A stretch of 64,000 bases of DNA, taken from NCBI RefSeq assembly GCF_042432805.1, contig NZ_JBHLWO010000001.1, positions 496,001 through 560,000 on the forward strand, written 5' to 3'. This document shows, piece by piece, positions 45,143 to 54,466 of the stretch; the first letter of the stretch is position 1; each line of letters starts with the position of its first letter. Position numbers and translations under genes: made by a program. A model generated the notes under the pieces. The model saw nothing but the letters and a program-made list of their open reading frames with translations, had not been told where the DNA came from and ran no database searches. The DNA is from Olivibacter oleidegradans (GTDB lineage: Bacteria > Bacteroidota > Bacteroidia > Sphingobacteriales > Sphingobacteriaceae).

Positions 45143-46630
45143 TTACAACGCAGAAGCGTCCTTCGTCAATACGCTATTTACAGTACGATAAATACCTAGG
45201 GGATTTTCATTTTTCAAGGCATCAGGCAATAGTGCGTTCGGCCAATTTTGAAAAGAGATGGGACGTAGAAAACGCTGCACAGCATCTGATCCAACGGAGG
45301 TGAACCGTGCATCTGTCGTTGCCGGAAAAGGCCCTCCATGCTGCATAGCTATACATACCTCTACGCCGGTAGGCATACCGTTAAACAACAATCGCCCACA
45401 CTTATCCTGTAAAAGACTTATTAATTTACTATGTCTGACGGCATCCGCCTCGGTGGCAGCCACAGTAATTGTTAGCTGTCCTTTTATATGATCGGCAATA
45501 TTCAGCATTTCCTCTTCGCTCTCGCACGCCACGATTAATCCGAAAGGACCAAACACCTCTTCAAGTAAAGCGTCATTTTCTACAACGCTTTTCGCGTCGG
45601 TTTCAACAAGCAGCGCAGCTCCTTGGCCTTCTGCAGCGATTTGTTCTGCTTTGCCTATTACGCGAATGGTGGATTCCGTTAACATGCGTTCGCTATTGGC
45701 ATGGTAAGCTTTAGCAATACCTGCATGAAGCATGTTCGCTGGAGGGCAACTTAAAACTTCTTGGCGGAGAACTTCTTTAAATGTCTCAAGATCTTTCCCC
45801 TTGACAGCGATGAGTACACCTGGATTGGTACAAAATTGACCCACACCGAGCGTTAGCGAACTTAAATACTGGTTCGCTAAACCTCGCGGATCAGTCGCCA
45901 TTTTTTCCGGCAGCGCAAAGACTGGGTTTACACTACCCATCTCAGCGAATACCGGTATGGGCTCCTTTCGTTGATTAGCCAAATCAAATAACGCTTTCCC
46001 TCCTCCATAAGAGCCCGTAAACGCAACCGATTTGACTATAGGATGTTGAACAAGATAAGCCCCCGACTCGTTTGAATTACCGTATATGTGGGAAAAAATT
46101 CCATCATGCCATCCCTCTTCTTTTATCGCGCCGAAAATAGCCTCCGCCATTAATGCTGAAGTCTTGGGATGTCCCGGATGTGCTTTAAGAATTACCGGGC
46201 AACCCGCTGCGATAGCGCTCGCCGTGTCTCCACCGGCGGTCGAAAAAGCAAAGGGGAAATTACTTGCACCAAAAACAACTACCGGACCAACCCCAACCTT
46301 GATTTTACGCAAATCCGGCTTCGGTGGTGTTCTGTCTGGAATCGCTGTATCAATTCTTGCTTCAAAACATAGGCCATCTTTTATATGATCGGCATAGCTT
46401 CTCCATTGAAAGACAGTCCGGGCTTTCTCTCCGATCAGACGAGCCTCGGGAAGGTGGCTCTCTTCCATTGCTGTTGCGATCAATTCAGTCCCCAATCCCT
46501 CTATTTTGGCTGCAATCGCATACATTAAACCTGCTCTATCGATTGCGCTTCTTCCTTTTAGGTATTGAAATGCTTCTTCTGCCTTGTGCAGTAATTCCTT
46601 GACTTGTTCCTGTGGTGTTTCTGTGTACAT
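45143..46630 (-). CDS. 2-ketoglutarate semialdehyde (2,5-dioxopentanoate) dehydrogenase
   Basis: A 495-residue aldehyde dehydrogenase. Oxyanion N124 in ASNFPFAFS, cofactor-site FTGSYGGGKAL, catalytic base E230 in FAEMGSVNPVF and nucleophile C267 in GVGQFCTNPG. The EMGS/NPVF and QFCTNPG pattern is the 2-ketoglutarate semialdehyde dehydrogenase subgroup. It makes 2-oxoglutarate in the last step of hydroxyproline breakdown. ATG 46630 follows AAAGGAAAT; the TTG at 46645 would add five residues. It starts 18 nt after the deaminase gene, so both are one transcript. Confidence 0.92.
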   Translation of the reverse strand: MYTETPQEQVKELLHKAEEAFQYLKGRSAIDRAGLMYAIAAKIEGLGTELIATAMEESHLPEARLIGEKARTVFQWRSYADHIKDGLCFEARIDTAIPDRTPPKPDLRKIKVGVGPVVVFGASNFPFAFSTAGGDTASAIAAGCPVILKAHPGHPKTSALMAEAIFGAIKEEGWHDGIFSHIYGNSNESGAYLVQHPIVKSVAFTGSYGGGKALFDLANQRKEPIPVFAEMGSVNPVFALPEKMATDPRGLANQYLSSLTLGVGQFCTNPGVLIAVKGKDLETFKEVLRQEVLSCPPANMLHAGIAKAYHANSERMLTESTIRVIGKAEQIAAEGQGAALLVETDAKSVVENDALLEEVFGPFGLIVACESEEEMLNIADHIKGQLTITVAATEADAVRHSKLISLLQDKCGRLLFNGMPTGVEVCIAMQHGGPFPATTDARFTSVGSDAVQRFLRPISFQNWPNALLPDALKNENPLGIYRTVNSVLTKDASAL

Positions 46631-46648
46631 TCTATTTCCTTTCAATAA

Positions 46649-47578
46649 TTAAACTAGGCTACCGGAACCCTTTGTTTCCAAGTTTGGCCTATTCACCTTA
46701 CTATCGGCAATAACTTTCAATATACGTTCGCGTTCTTCACCTACTAACGGTAGGCGAGGTGCACGCACGGTTTCATTACTAATACCCTCACTCGTTGCCG
46801 CTAATTTGATGTATTGAACTAGTTTGGCATGGATATCTAACTCTAGTAAAGGCAAAAACCAACGGAATATAGCTAATGCTTTTTCTATTTTACCCGCTTT
46901 TACATAATCATAGATCGCAACCGTTTCTTTTGGATAAGCGTCCACTAAGCCGGCCACAATCCCATCCGCTCCCATTAGTAAAGCTTCAGTAGTAATGGTA
47001 TCAACTCCACCTAAAATCTTAAAACGGCCGCCAAATCGATTGATCATACGGGTGATATTGGTCAAATCGCGCGTAGACTCCTTAACGGCCTGGATATTGG
47101 GTACAGTAGCCAGTTGTTCAAACATATCCAACGTTACCAGATTACCATAGTCAACAGGGTTGTTGTAAACCATGATAGGAAGACTTGTACTGTTCGCTAT
47201 CGTTGTGAAAAAAATTACTGTTTCTCTATCATCTGCCTTATAGCGCATAGGTGGCAATACCATCAATCCATCTGCACCTAATTCCTCTGCTTTCCGGGCG
47301 ATTTTGATCGCTTCAGCGGTAGCTTGTTCCGCAATACCCAAAATAACAGGAACGTCTTTACCCGTTACAAAGTTAACGGTATATGTCAATAAATCGTATT
47401 TTTCCTGTGTAGTTAACGTACTGGCTTCACCTAATGAGCCCGCTAAAATCAAACCATGTACGCCCCCTTCAAGTTGGGCAGTCAGATTCTTACCGAACAT
47501 ATCAAAATCGATCTCTCCACTTTCTTTAAATGGAGTTAATAATGCAGGATAAATTCCTTTCCAAAGTTCTTTACTCAT
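46649..47578 (-). CDS. 1-pyrroline-4-hydroxy-2-carboxylate deaminase (DHDPS family)
   Basis: A 309-residue DHDPS-superfamily enzyme with AGSLGEASTL at 46-55 (GSLGE where DHDPS has TTGE), Y138 in MVYNNPVDYG and Schiff-base K166 in AVKEST. In this gene order it should convert 1-pyrroline-4-hydroxy-2-carboxylate to 2-ketoglutarate semialdehyde and ammonia, the step just before the ALDH encoded behind it. It is the first enzyme gene of the hydroxyproline operon, 138 nt after the AraC gene, with an exact -7 box 19 nt before its start. A generic DHDPS is the alternative, but the context is against it. Confidence 0.9.
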   Translation of the reverse strand: MSKELWKGIYPALLTPFKESGEIDFDMFGKNLTAQLEGGVHGLILAGSLGEASTLTTQEKYDLLTYTVNFVTGKDVPVILGIAEQATAEAIKIARKAEELGADGLMVLPPMRYKADDRETVIFFTTIANSTSLPIMVYNNPVDYGNLVTLDMFEQLATVPNIQAVKESTRDLTNITRMINRFGGRFKILGGVDTITTEALLMGADGIVAGLVDAYPKETVAIYDYVKAGKIEKALAIFRWFLPLLELDIHAKLVQYIKLAATSEGISNETVRAPRLPLVGEERERILKVIADSKVNRPNLETKGSGSLV

Positions 47579-47597
47579 TATAGTTCTTATTTTTTTT

Positions 47598-47605
47598 CAA
47601 AAGTA
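47598..47605 (-). promoter_or_regulatory. TAnnTTTG -7 box of the hydroxyproline operon
   Basis: TACTTTTG on the minus strand lies 19 nt before the deaminase start. It matches the Bacteroidota -7 element and would give a very short leader. Confidence 0.5.
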
Positions 47606-47716
47606 AAACGAACATTTAAAGGTATCCATCCATGTATTAATCAATCATGCGCATATTTTAACTTTTTTAGCAAGGCACTTTGCCTCGCGTAAATAGCCAA
47701 ATCAAAGAATGTATCT

Positions 47717-48595
47717 CTACTGTACGTTTCGCTGAAAATTCACCATGTATTCTTTTGGCGAATTACCAATTACACTTTTAAACACCCTATTAAAGTTCGT
47801 AATACTATTGAATCCACAGTTATAGGCAACGCCGGATATACTTTCACATTTATGGTGTGTTAATTTTTTACAAGCCTCGTGTACACGCATTTCGTTTAAA
47901 AATGCGACAAAAGTATTTCCTGTGTGCTTTTTAAAATATCGGCAAAAAGCTTGAGGAGTTAAATTTGCCTGATCGGCAACTTCCTCCAAGGTGATTGGCT
48001 TCGTGAAGTTTTGGGCTATGTAATTGTAAATAGAACCAATACGGATACCTTCATTTTCAGAAATCGAGGAGTTTTTACCGCCCGATAACGCATTTACTTG
48101 CTTTGATACATGGCATAACGTACGCAACAAATAAAAGAAGTGCATAAGCTGATCCATTTGACTGGCTTCCTTTAAGCGCAATACGCGCCTTGACACTTCT
48201 TTAAAATACTCATTCGGCACTTTAAAGCCTCTTTCGTAATCCTTCACAAAGCTTTGAAGCATATAAAGCTCCGGCAAGTTAAACAAGGAAGCCAACTTTC
48301 CGTTTGGATCGAAGAACACGGAAATCGAGCGGACCTGCTTCGGATGAGCCTCGTCAAAGTACTCCGCATTACTTTTAAAAACATGCGATTGATTGGCGCC
48401 GAGCAAGAAAATGTCGTTCTCTTGAAAGGGATGCATGCTATTGTCAGCAATCAACGTACCTTTTCCTTCTAGGATCCACATGAGTTGGGCTTCATGATGC
48501 CGATGTAAATGAGGATAGAAGTGCGGCATACAATCTTCCTGAACAATAACAGTCCGATCATGCGCTACTGGAATGGTGAATTGTAGTGTCTTCAT
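47717..48595 (-). CDS. AraC-family regulator of the hydroxyproline operon
   Basis: A 292-residue protein: cupin-like N-terminal domain (HLHRHHEAQLMWILEGKG, ENDIFLLGANQSHVF) and C-terminal AraC HTH pair (about 195-290, ITLEEVADQANLTPQAFCRYFKKH, VAYNCGFNSITNFNRVFKSVIGNSPKEYM). It is immediately upstream of the hydroxyproline genes on the same strand and probably activates them when hydroxyproline or an intermediate is present. Similar in layout to the AraC protein at 40626-41498. Confidence 0.92.
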   Translation of the reverse strand: MKTLQFTIPVAHDRTVIVQEDCMPHFYPHLHRHHEAQLMWILEGKGTLIADNSMHPFQENDIFLLGANQSHVFKSNAEYFDEAHPKQVRSISVFFDPNGKLASLFNLPELYMLQSFVKDYERGFKVPNEYFKEVSRRVLRLKEASQMDQLMHFFYLLRTLCHVSKQVNALSGGKNSSISENEGIRIGSIYNYIAQNFTKPITLEEVADQANLTPQAFCRYFKKHTGNTFVAFLNEMRVHEACKKLTHHKCESISGVAYNCGFNSITNFNRVFKSVIGNSPKEYMVNFQRNVQ

Positions 48596-49002
48596 CGTTG
48601 GTTTGGTGTATTAGGTAACGTGAATTTACCAATTTTTAACCCATAAATCCAAGAGTTATCACAAAATAGGTTAAAATACGGTTATTATTCGTTAATTGAC
48701 GCGTATTCGAACTAGCTCCGGATTATTTGCCTAGAAGCAACAACGGATCTTGTTAGCTAACGGCATGACTGACAGCCGGAATCTAAACAACTAGTTAAAA
48801 TATGAATAATATAAGAGAAAAAAGGGAGAGCCATCCCCAAAATAAATTACGATTTTTACCGGCGTATAATCAACAGCTGATGGGTAATACGCTTTAAATT
48901 TGACGTTATATGGGGCGATCTTTGTCAAAAAAGCGCATCATTACTTTTTATTATCAAAAAAGATAAGACCTTTGTTAAAACCATCAGCTATTACATACAG
49001 AT
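48596..49002. other. Divergent control region without a supported gene
   Basis: These 407 bases separate the AraC regulator from the peptidase cluster. A perfect palindrome GTTAGCTAAC is at 48752-48761. A 31-codon plus-strand frame (48802-48897) has no family match. No -7 box is clear on the plus strand. Confidence 0.5.
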
Positions 49003-50394
49003 ATGTTCGAAAAATCGATTTATATTCAGCGAAGAAATCAACTTAAAAATCAATTTTCAGAAGGACTGCTTCTATTCCTAGGAAATGATGAACAGCCTAT
49101 GAATTACGCGGATAACGCTTTTCCTTTCAGACAAGATAGTTCGTTTTTGTATTACTATGGTATTCAGGAGCCCAAGCTCGCAGCTGTCATCGATTTAGAT
49201 GAAAATAAAGAAATATTGTTTGGAGACGAGCTCACGATCGACGAAATTATATGGATGGGACGACAAGAAACCTTGCGGGAAAAATGTGAAAAAAGCGGTT
49301 TAAGTATTGTCCTTCCCACCAAGGATTTACAAGATTATTTACAGCATGCATTAAAAAAAAACCGCAACATCCGTTATCTCCCCCCCTATCAGCCTACCAA
49401 TAAAATTAAGCTCTTACATTTATTAGGCATCCCCCCTCTTGAACAGCAAAAAAAAGCTTCCGTGCCCTTCATCAAAGCGGTAGTCGCTCAAAGATCGATC
49501 AAAAGTAAAGAAGAAATTACCCAGATCGAATCAGCTGTGAATACTTCGGTGGATATGCACGTTCATGCAATGAAGATGGCCAAAGAAGGAATGAAAGAGT
49601 TGCAGATTGCCAATGCCATCCAGGAAATCGCTCAAAATGGTGGCGGCAGATTAGCTTATCCAACTATTCTATCTGTTCATGGCGAAATACTACATAACCA
49701 TAAGCAGCATAACACCCTAAAAAAAGGGCAATTAGTCTTGAACGATTCCGGAGCGGAGACTGCTATGGGCTATGCGGGTGATTTAACACGAACTTTCCCT
49801 GTCGATCTGCAATTCAGTACGAAGCAGAAAGAAATTTACAATATTGTATTGAAAGCCTTTAACCAGGCTTCTGCGATGGTGGCCCCTCAAGTGCGTTTCC
49901 TTGACGTGCATCTGGAGGCTTGCACCGTACTATTTAATGGATTAAAAGAAATTGGGTTGGTTAAGGGTGATACAGCCGAGGCGGTGTCAGCAGGCGCTCA
50001 TACACTGTTCTTCCAATGCGGTACGGGTCATATGATGGGACTTGATGTGCATGATATGGAAGATTTAGGAGAACAATACGTTGGCTATACCGACACATTA
50101 AAAAAAGATACCTCTACTTTTGGTTTAAAATCGTTACGTTTAGGCAAAGCACTGGAAGCAGGCTATGTATTGACCGTTGAACCCGGTATTTATTTTATAC
50201 CTGAGTTATTTGCCCGTTGGAAAGCAACTAATAAGCTAGCAGACTTTATTAATTACCAAGCAGTGGAGCACTACCTTGATTTTGGTGGAGTCCGTATTGA
50301 GGACAACTATTTGGTAACCTCATCAGGTAACCAACGCTTAGGAAATTATTTAGCCAAAACCGTTGATGAGATAGAGGAACTAAGAGGCAGTTAG
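49003..50394 (+). CDS. Xaa-Pro aminopeptidase-like M24 metallopeptidase
   Basis: A 463-residue peptidase of the aminopeptidase P type: AMP_N domain (about 1-135, NYADNAFPFRQDSSFLYYYGI) and M24 pita-bread domain. Metal ligands are D248 (LNDSGAE), D260 (YAGDLTRTFP), the His in GTGHMMGLDVHD, and the Glu residues of TVEPGIY and VRIEDNY. It should remove N-terminal residues in front of proline. No signal peptide, so it acts in the cytoplasm. It is first of a plus-strand run of three peptidases, beside the hydroxyproline operon. Confidence 0.93.
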   Translation: MFEKSIYIQRRNQLKNQFSEGLLLFLGNDEQPMNYADNAFPFRQDSSFLYYYGIQEPKLAAVIDLDENKEILFGDELTIDEIIWMGRQETLREKCEKSGLSIVLPTKDLQDYLQHALKKNRNIRYLPPYQPTNKIKLLHLLGIPPLEQQKKASVPFIKAVVAQRSIKSKEEITQIESAVNTSVDMHVHAMKMAKEGMKELQIANAIQEIAQNGGGRLAYPTILSVHGEILHNHKQHNTLKKGQLVLNDSGAETAMGYAGDLTRTFPVDLQFSTKQKEIYNIVLKAFNQASAMVAPQVRFLDVHLEACTVLFNGLKEIGLVKGDTAEAVSAGAHTLFFQCGTGHMMGLDVHDMEDLGEQYVGYTDTLKKDTSTFGLKSLRLGKALEAGYVLTVEPGIYFIPELFARWKATNKLADFINYQAVEHYLDFGGVRIEDNYLVTSSGNQRLGNYLAKTVDEIEELRGS

Positions 50395-50470
50395 TAAAGC
50401 GAACCCACGCCCTATTTTAAACACGGAAAAGACAACTCGGTTATTTAAAAAAACAATTGCTATATAACAC

Positions 50471-52657
50471 ATGAGACATGTAAACCACCTACTATGGATC
50501 TGCTTCATTGTAAGCAACTTATTCTCCATTAATTTTTTATTTGCACAACCTGGCGTAAAAACACAATGGACACCGGATGGTAACGGATATTATGAAATTT
50601 CGGACGGGCAGGTTTTGGAGGTTAAGTTATTAGATCCCAATCATCCGGCCGTTTTTTTAGATGGCTCCGCGCTCACGCCACAAGACAGTAGCGCACCGTT
50701 GAAAGTTAAACAGTTTAGTATTTCTGCCGATCGCCGGAAAGTCTTGTTGTTTACCAATACAAAACGGGTCTGGCGTTATCATACCCGCGGCGATTATTGG
50801 ATTTATGATATTAACAAGAAAGAACTTAAACAATTGGGCAAGGGGCTTCCCGCTTCTTCGCTAATGTTTGCAAAGTTATCCCCTGATGGTACGAGCGTTG
50901 CTTATGTTAGCAAGCACAATGTGTATATAGAGGATTTGGCTTCAAATCATATTAGCCAACTTACGGAAGATGGGACCGACCGCATCATTAACGGAACTTT
51001 TGACTGGGCCTATGAAGAAGAATTCGGCTGTCGGGATGGATTCCGGTGGTCAAGCGACGGCAAACATATCGCCTATTGGAAAATTGACGCCAGAAGTATT
51101 CGCAACTACCTGATGTTGAATACAACAGACTCCACTTATTCATTTACTATCCCGGTAGAATACCCCAAAGCGGGACAAAATCCAAGTGCTTGCTTCATTT
51201 ATGTGGTCGATGTAAAAACTAAAGAAAACAAAAAAATGGACATTCCCGGCGATCCCGTACAGCATTACATCCCTCGCATGGAATGGACCCCGGATGGCCA
51301 ATCCCTTATTCTCCAACAGTTAGACCGTAAACAACAGGAAAGCCATATCATGCTTTGCTCAATTGAAGATGGCAAAACTAAAACGATCTATACGGAGCAG
51401 GATCAAGCTTGGATAGACATTAAATCGCGTTGGAATGATGACGACCCCACAGGCTGGGAGTGGATCGATGATGGCAAGGCTTTTTTATGGGTAAGCGAAA
51501 AAGATGGTTGGCGACATATTTATAAAATAGATATGACCGGTAAGGAAGCCTTACTTACCAAAGGAGATTACGATGTTATTGGGATAGATTTAATTGATCA
51601 ACGTAATGAAAAAATCTACTTCAGTGCCTCACCGGCAAATGCCACACAAAAATATCTGTATCAAATAAGTATAAAGGGCGGTAAAGCGACTCAACTATCT
51701 CCAACAGATCAAGCGGGCACCCATAGTTACCGTATTTCACCAAATGGAAAACTGGCTGAACATGAATTTAGCAGCAGCACGACATATTTTACAGGAGAAA
51801 TTGTCAGTTTGCCAAATCATCAAGAAAGATTGGCCGCAACGGTTCGTCGGAGTCTACCTCAAGGCACGCCTAAGCCCGAATTTTTCAAAGTTACGACAAT
51901 AGACGGCATAGAGATGGATGGTTGGATGGTTAAGCCAAGCCAGTTCGATTCAACAAAAAGGTATCCTGTTGTTTTTTACGTATATGGCGAACCAGCCGGA
52001 CAAACCGTTACCGACACCTACGGCGCGGGATTCAACCGTTTATATGAAGGCAGCATGGCAGATGATGGTTACATCTATATTTCCGTAGAAAATCGTGGGG
52101 CTCCCGCACCTAAAGGTAGAGATTGGAGAAAAGCAATTTATCGCAACATCGGTGCTATCAACATTCGAGACCAAGCTATGGCGGCTAAAGAAATCTTAAA
52201 ATGGAATTTTGTAGATTCATCTCGCGTGGCCGTATGGGGATGGAGCGGCGGAGGTTCCTCTACGTTGAATTTATTGTTTCAATATCCTGAAATTTATAAA
52301 ACAGGCATCGCAGTAGCCGCTGTGGGGAACCAACTCATGTACGACAATATTTATCAAGAACGCTACATGGGCGTTCCGCCTGAAAGCCAGGCAGATTATG
52401 TAAAAGGCTCACCGATTACGCATGCTAAAAACTTGCGAGGTAACTTATTATATATTCACGGCACAGGCGATGATAACGTACATTATCAGAATGCTGAAAT
52501 GCTCATCAATGAGTTGGTCAAACACAATAAACAGTTTCAATTGATGTCATATCCGAACCGCAGCCATTCGATATCGGAAGGTGAGGGCACGTCTGCGCAC
52601 TTGTCGCGTTTGTACACGAATTATTTAAAACAATACTGCCCTCCGGGAGGGAGATAG
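50471..52657 (+). CDS. DPP-IV-like prolyl oligopeptidase family serine peptidase (S9B)
   Basis: A 728-residue exported peptidase (signal peptide ends near LFAQ, about residue 25). The N-terminal beta-propeller (about 40-490) includes the DPP-IV double-Glu motif DWAYEEEFGCRDGFRWS that holds the substrate N-terminus. The catalytic alpha/beta hydrolase domain has S592 in WGWSGGGSS (GGGSS rather than GYGG), D667 in GTGDDNVHYQ and H699 in NRSHSI. It should release Xaa-Pro dipeptides in the periplasm. It begins 76 nt after the aminopeptidase gene. Substrates with hydroxyproline are plausible given the neighbours. Confidence 0.93.
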   Translation: MRHVNHLLWICFIVSNLFSINFLFAQPGVKTQWTPDGNGYYEISDGQVLEVKLLDPNHPAVFLDGSALTPQDSSAPLKVKQFSISADRRKVLLFTNTKRVWRYHTRGDYWIYDINKKELKQLGKGLPASSLMFAKLSPDGTSVAYVSKHNVYIEDLASNHISQLTEDGTDRIINGTFDWAYEEEFGCRDGFRWSSDGKHIAYWKIDARSIRNYLMLNTTDSTYSFTIPVEYPKAGQNPSACFIYVVDVKTKENKKMDIPGDPVQHYIPRMEWTPDGQSLILQQLDRKQQESHIMLCSIEDGKTKTIYTEQDQAWIDIKSRWNDDDPTGWEWIDDGKAFLWVSEKDGWRHIYKIDMTGKEALLTKGDYDVIGIDLIDQRNEKIYFSASPANATQKYLYQISIKGGKATQLSPTDQAGTHSYRISPNGKLAEHEFSSSTTYFTGEIVSLPNHQERLAATVRRSLPQGTPKPEFFKVTTIDGIEMDGWMVKPSQFDSTKRYPVVFYVYGEPAGQTVTDTYGAGFNRLYEGSMADDGYIYISVENRGAPAPKGRDWRKAIYRNIGAINIRDQAMAAKEILKWNFVDSSRVAVWGWSGGGSSTLNLLFQYPEIYKTGIAVAAVGNQLMYDNIYQERYMGVPPESQADYVKGSPITHAKNLRGNLLYIHGTGDDNVHYQNAEMLINELVKHNKQFQLMSYPNRSHSISEGEGTSAHLSRLYTNYLKQYCPPGGR

Positions 52658-52667
52658 TGGGCTGTAC

Positions 52668-52698
52668 GTTCTAGGTTATAAGTTTTAGGTTGTAGGCT
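52668..52698. repeat. Short intergenic repeat
   Basis: The segment GGTTATAAGTTTTAGGTTGTAGG contains AGGTTATA/AGGTTGTA copies 14 bp apart and resembles the element at 41499-41543. It lies between the DPP-IV-like and M1 genes. Confidence 0.4.
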
Positions 52699-52732
52699 AC
52701 CGTTGGCCTTACAAATAAAAACTACTTTTATC

Positions 52733-54403
52733 ATGATTAAAACACTATATAAAAAATTAGGATACGTCCTTGGATTAGGATTATTGCCTATCGTAACTTC
52801 CGCCCAATTACTGGTAAAAGATCAACCGGTCTTTACAAAGGCAGATTCGCTAAGAGGGACATTAACTCCTTTACGTACTTGTTATGACATCAAGTATTAT
52901 CACTTAGACGTAAAGGTTGATATCGATAACAAATTCATCAGCGGAAGCAACCTTTTTAAATTTGAAGCCACTATGGACTTCGACAGGCTACAGTTTGATC
53001 TGTTTGCCAATTTAAAAGTAGAAAAGGTCATTTATCATGGTCAGGAGATGCCTTTTACGCGTAATTACAATGCCGTATTTGTAAACTTCCCGGCTAATAT
53101 TAAACGCGGCTCGGTCGATTCAATGCAAGTGTTTTATTCAGGCAATCCGCAGGTTGCTAAACGAGCTCCATGGGACGGTGGCTTTGTTTTCTCTCAGGAT
53201 AGCAATGGTAAACCTTGGGTGGCGACTGCCTGCCAGGGCCTTGGGGCCAGTGTTTGGTGGCCTAATAAAGATCATCAAGCGGATGAAGTAGACAGCATGC
53301 TAATCAGTGTGAGTGTTCCAAAAGGGTTGACGGACGTTTCTAACGGCCGCCTCATCAAGAAAACAAACCGTAAAGATGGCTACACGCAATTTGATTGGTT
53401 GGTGCGCAATCCGATCAACAATTACAGTGTTTCGGTTAACATCGGAGATTATGTAAATTTTAAAGATACTTATCAAGGAGAAAAGGGCCCACTCGATTTG
53501 AGTTATTGGGTATTAAGAGAAAATGAGGCAAAAGCCAAAAAATTCTTTCCCATAAACGTAATCCCCATGTTGAAGGCCTTCGAACATTGGTTTGGCCCCT
53601 ACCCCTTCTATGAAGATAGCTATAAGCTCGTGGATGTACCCTACACCGGCATGGAGCATCAAAGCGCTGTTACTTACGGTAATGGCTATGCCAATGGTTA
53701 TCGCGGCCGCGATGCATCAGATACCGGTTGGGGTATGAAATGGGATTTCATTATTGTTCATGAAAGTGGACATGAATGGTTTGGAAACAACATCACTTCG
53801 AAGGACCTCGCGGACATGTGGATACATGAAAGTTTTACCAATTATTCAGAGGCGTTATTTGTCGACTATAACTATGGAAAAGAGGCAGGACAAGCTTATG
53901 TGCATGGAATCCGGAGTGGTATCCGAAACGATAGTCCGGTGCAAGGTCCGTACGGTGTAAACCAAGAAGGTTCAGGTGATATGTATCCAAAAGGGGGGGT
54001 GTTGCTGAATATGATTCGCACCATTATAAATGACGACGAGAAATGGCGGCAGATATTAAGAGGATTGAACAAAACATTCTACCATCAAACCGTTAATTAC
54101 GAAGATGTGGTCAATTATATCAGTAAACATGCTGGCCGCGACCTGAGCACTGTCTTTGAACAATACGTTAAACATACGAACATTCCTACTCTGGAGTTTC
54201 GCTTCAAAGAAGGTAAGACCTACGCACGTTGGATTGCCGATGTGGCAGATTTCACCATGCCGGTGAAGATACGTAAAAAGGGCAGTGATTATCAATTTAT
54301 AGAACTAGACAGAAGTTGGAAAGAAGTCACTTTACCCGGAGCCAACAAAGACAATATCGAAGTGGATACGTATAACTATTATATCGGTGTATTAATTGAA
54401 TAA
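52733..54403 (+). CDS. M1-family metallopeptidase
   Basis: A 556-residue exported metallopeptidase (signal peptide ends near TSAQ, about residue 24). The zinc site is H343-E344-x2-H347 in HESGHEWF with E366 in WIHESFTNY, the exact HExxH-18-E spacing. The substrate-binding exopeptidase motif appears as TGMEHQSAVTY instead of GAMEN. ATG 52733 is chosen; a TTG 30 nt earlier is poor. The gene follows the DPP-IV-like peptidase and would clip N-terminal residues of peptides. It ends in front of a strong bidirectional terminator. Confidence 0.93.
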   Translation: MIKTLYKKLGYVLGLGLLPIVTSAQLLVKDQPVFTKADSLRGTLTPLRTCYDIKYYHLDVKVDIDNKFISGSNLFKFEATMDFDRLQFDLFANLKVEKVIYHGQEMPFTRNYNAVFVNFPANIKRGSVDSMQVFYSGNPQVAKRAPWDGGFVFSQDSNGKPWVATACQGLGASVWWPNKDHQADEVDSMLISVSVPKGLTDVSNGRLIKKTNRKDGYTQFDWLVRNPINNYSVSVNIGDYVNFKDTYQGEKGPLDLSYWVLRENEAKAKKFFPINVIPMLKAFEHWFGPYPFYEDSYKLVDVPYTGMEHQSAVTYGNGYANGYRGRDASDTGWGMKWDFIIVHESGHEWFGNNITSKDLADMWIHESFTNYSEALFVDYNYGKEAGQAYVHGIRSGIRNDSPVQGPYGVNQEGSGDMYPKGGVLLNMIRTIINDDEKWRQILRGLNKTFYHQTVNYEDVVNYISKHAGRDLSTVFEQYVKHTNIPTLEFRFKEGKTYARWIADVADFTMPVKIRKKGSDYQFIELDRSWKEVTLPGANKDNIEVDTYNYYIGVLIE

Positions 54404-54418
54404 ATTTAGCTGTTCACA

Positions 54419-54461
54419 ACGTAAGAAGGCCGTTTTACAAGATAAAACGGCCTTCTTACGT
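54419..54461. terminator. Bidirectional terminator with 19-bp perfect stem
   Basis: ACGTAAGAAGGCCGTTTTA and TAAAACGGCCTTCTTACGT pair without mismatch around CAAGA, between the M1 gene and the converging DUF885 gene. Confidence 0.85.
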
Positions 54462-54466
54462 CTAAT

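Noticed and set aside
47672..47690. Imperfect hairpin (GCAAGGCA with TGCCTCGC) as terminator of the AraC gene
   Set aside because: Followed on the coding strand by A-rich rather than T-rich sequence, so termination there is unsupported.
48802..48897. 31-codon small ORF
   Set aside because: No family, signal or promoter; could be chance in a 407-nt gap.
52640..52652. Palindrome CCCTCCGGGAGGG at the end of the DPP-IV-like gene
   Set aside because: It lies within coding sequence for the last residues (PPGGR) and has no T-run, so it needs no separate explanation.
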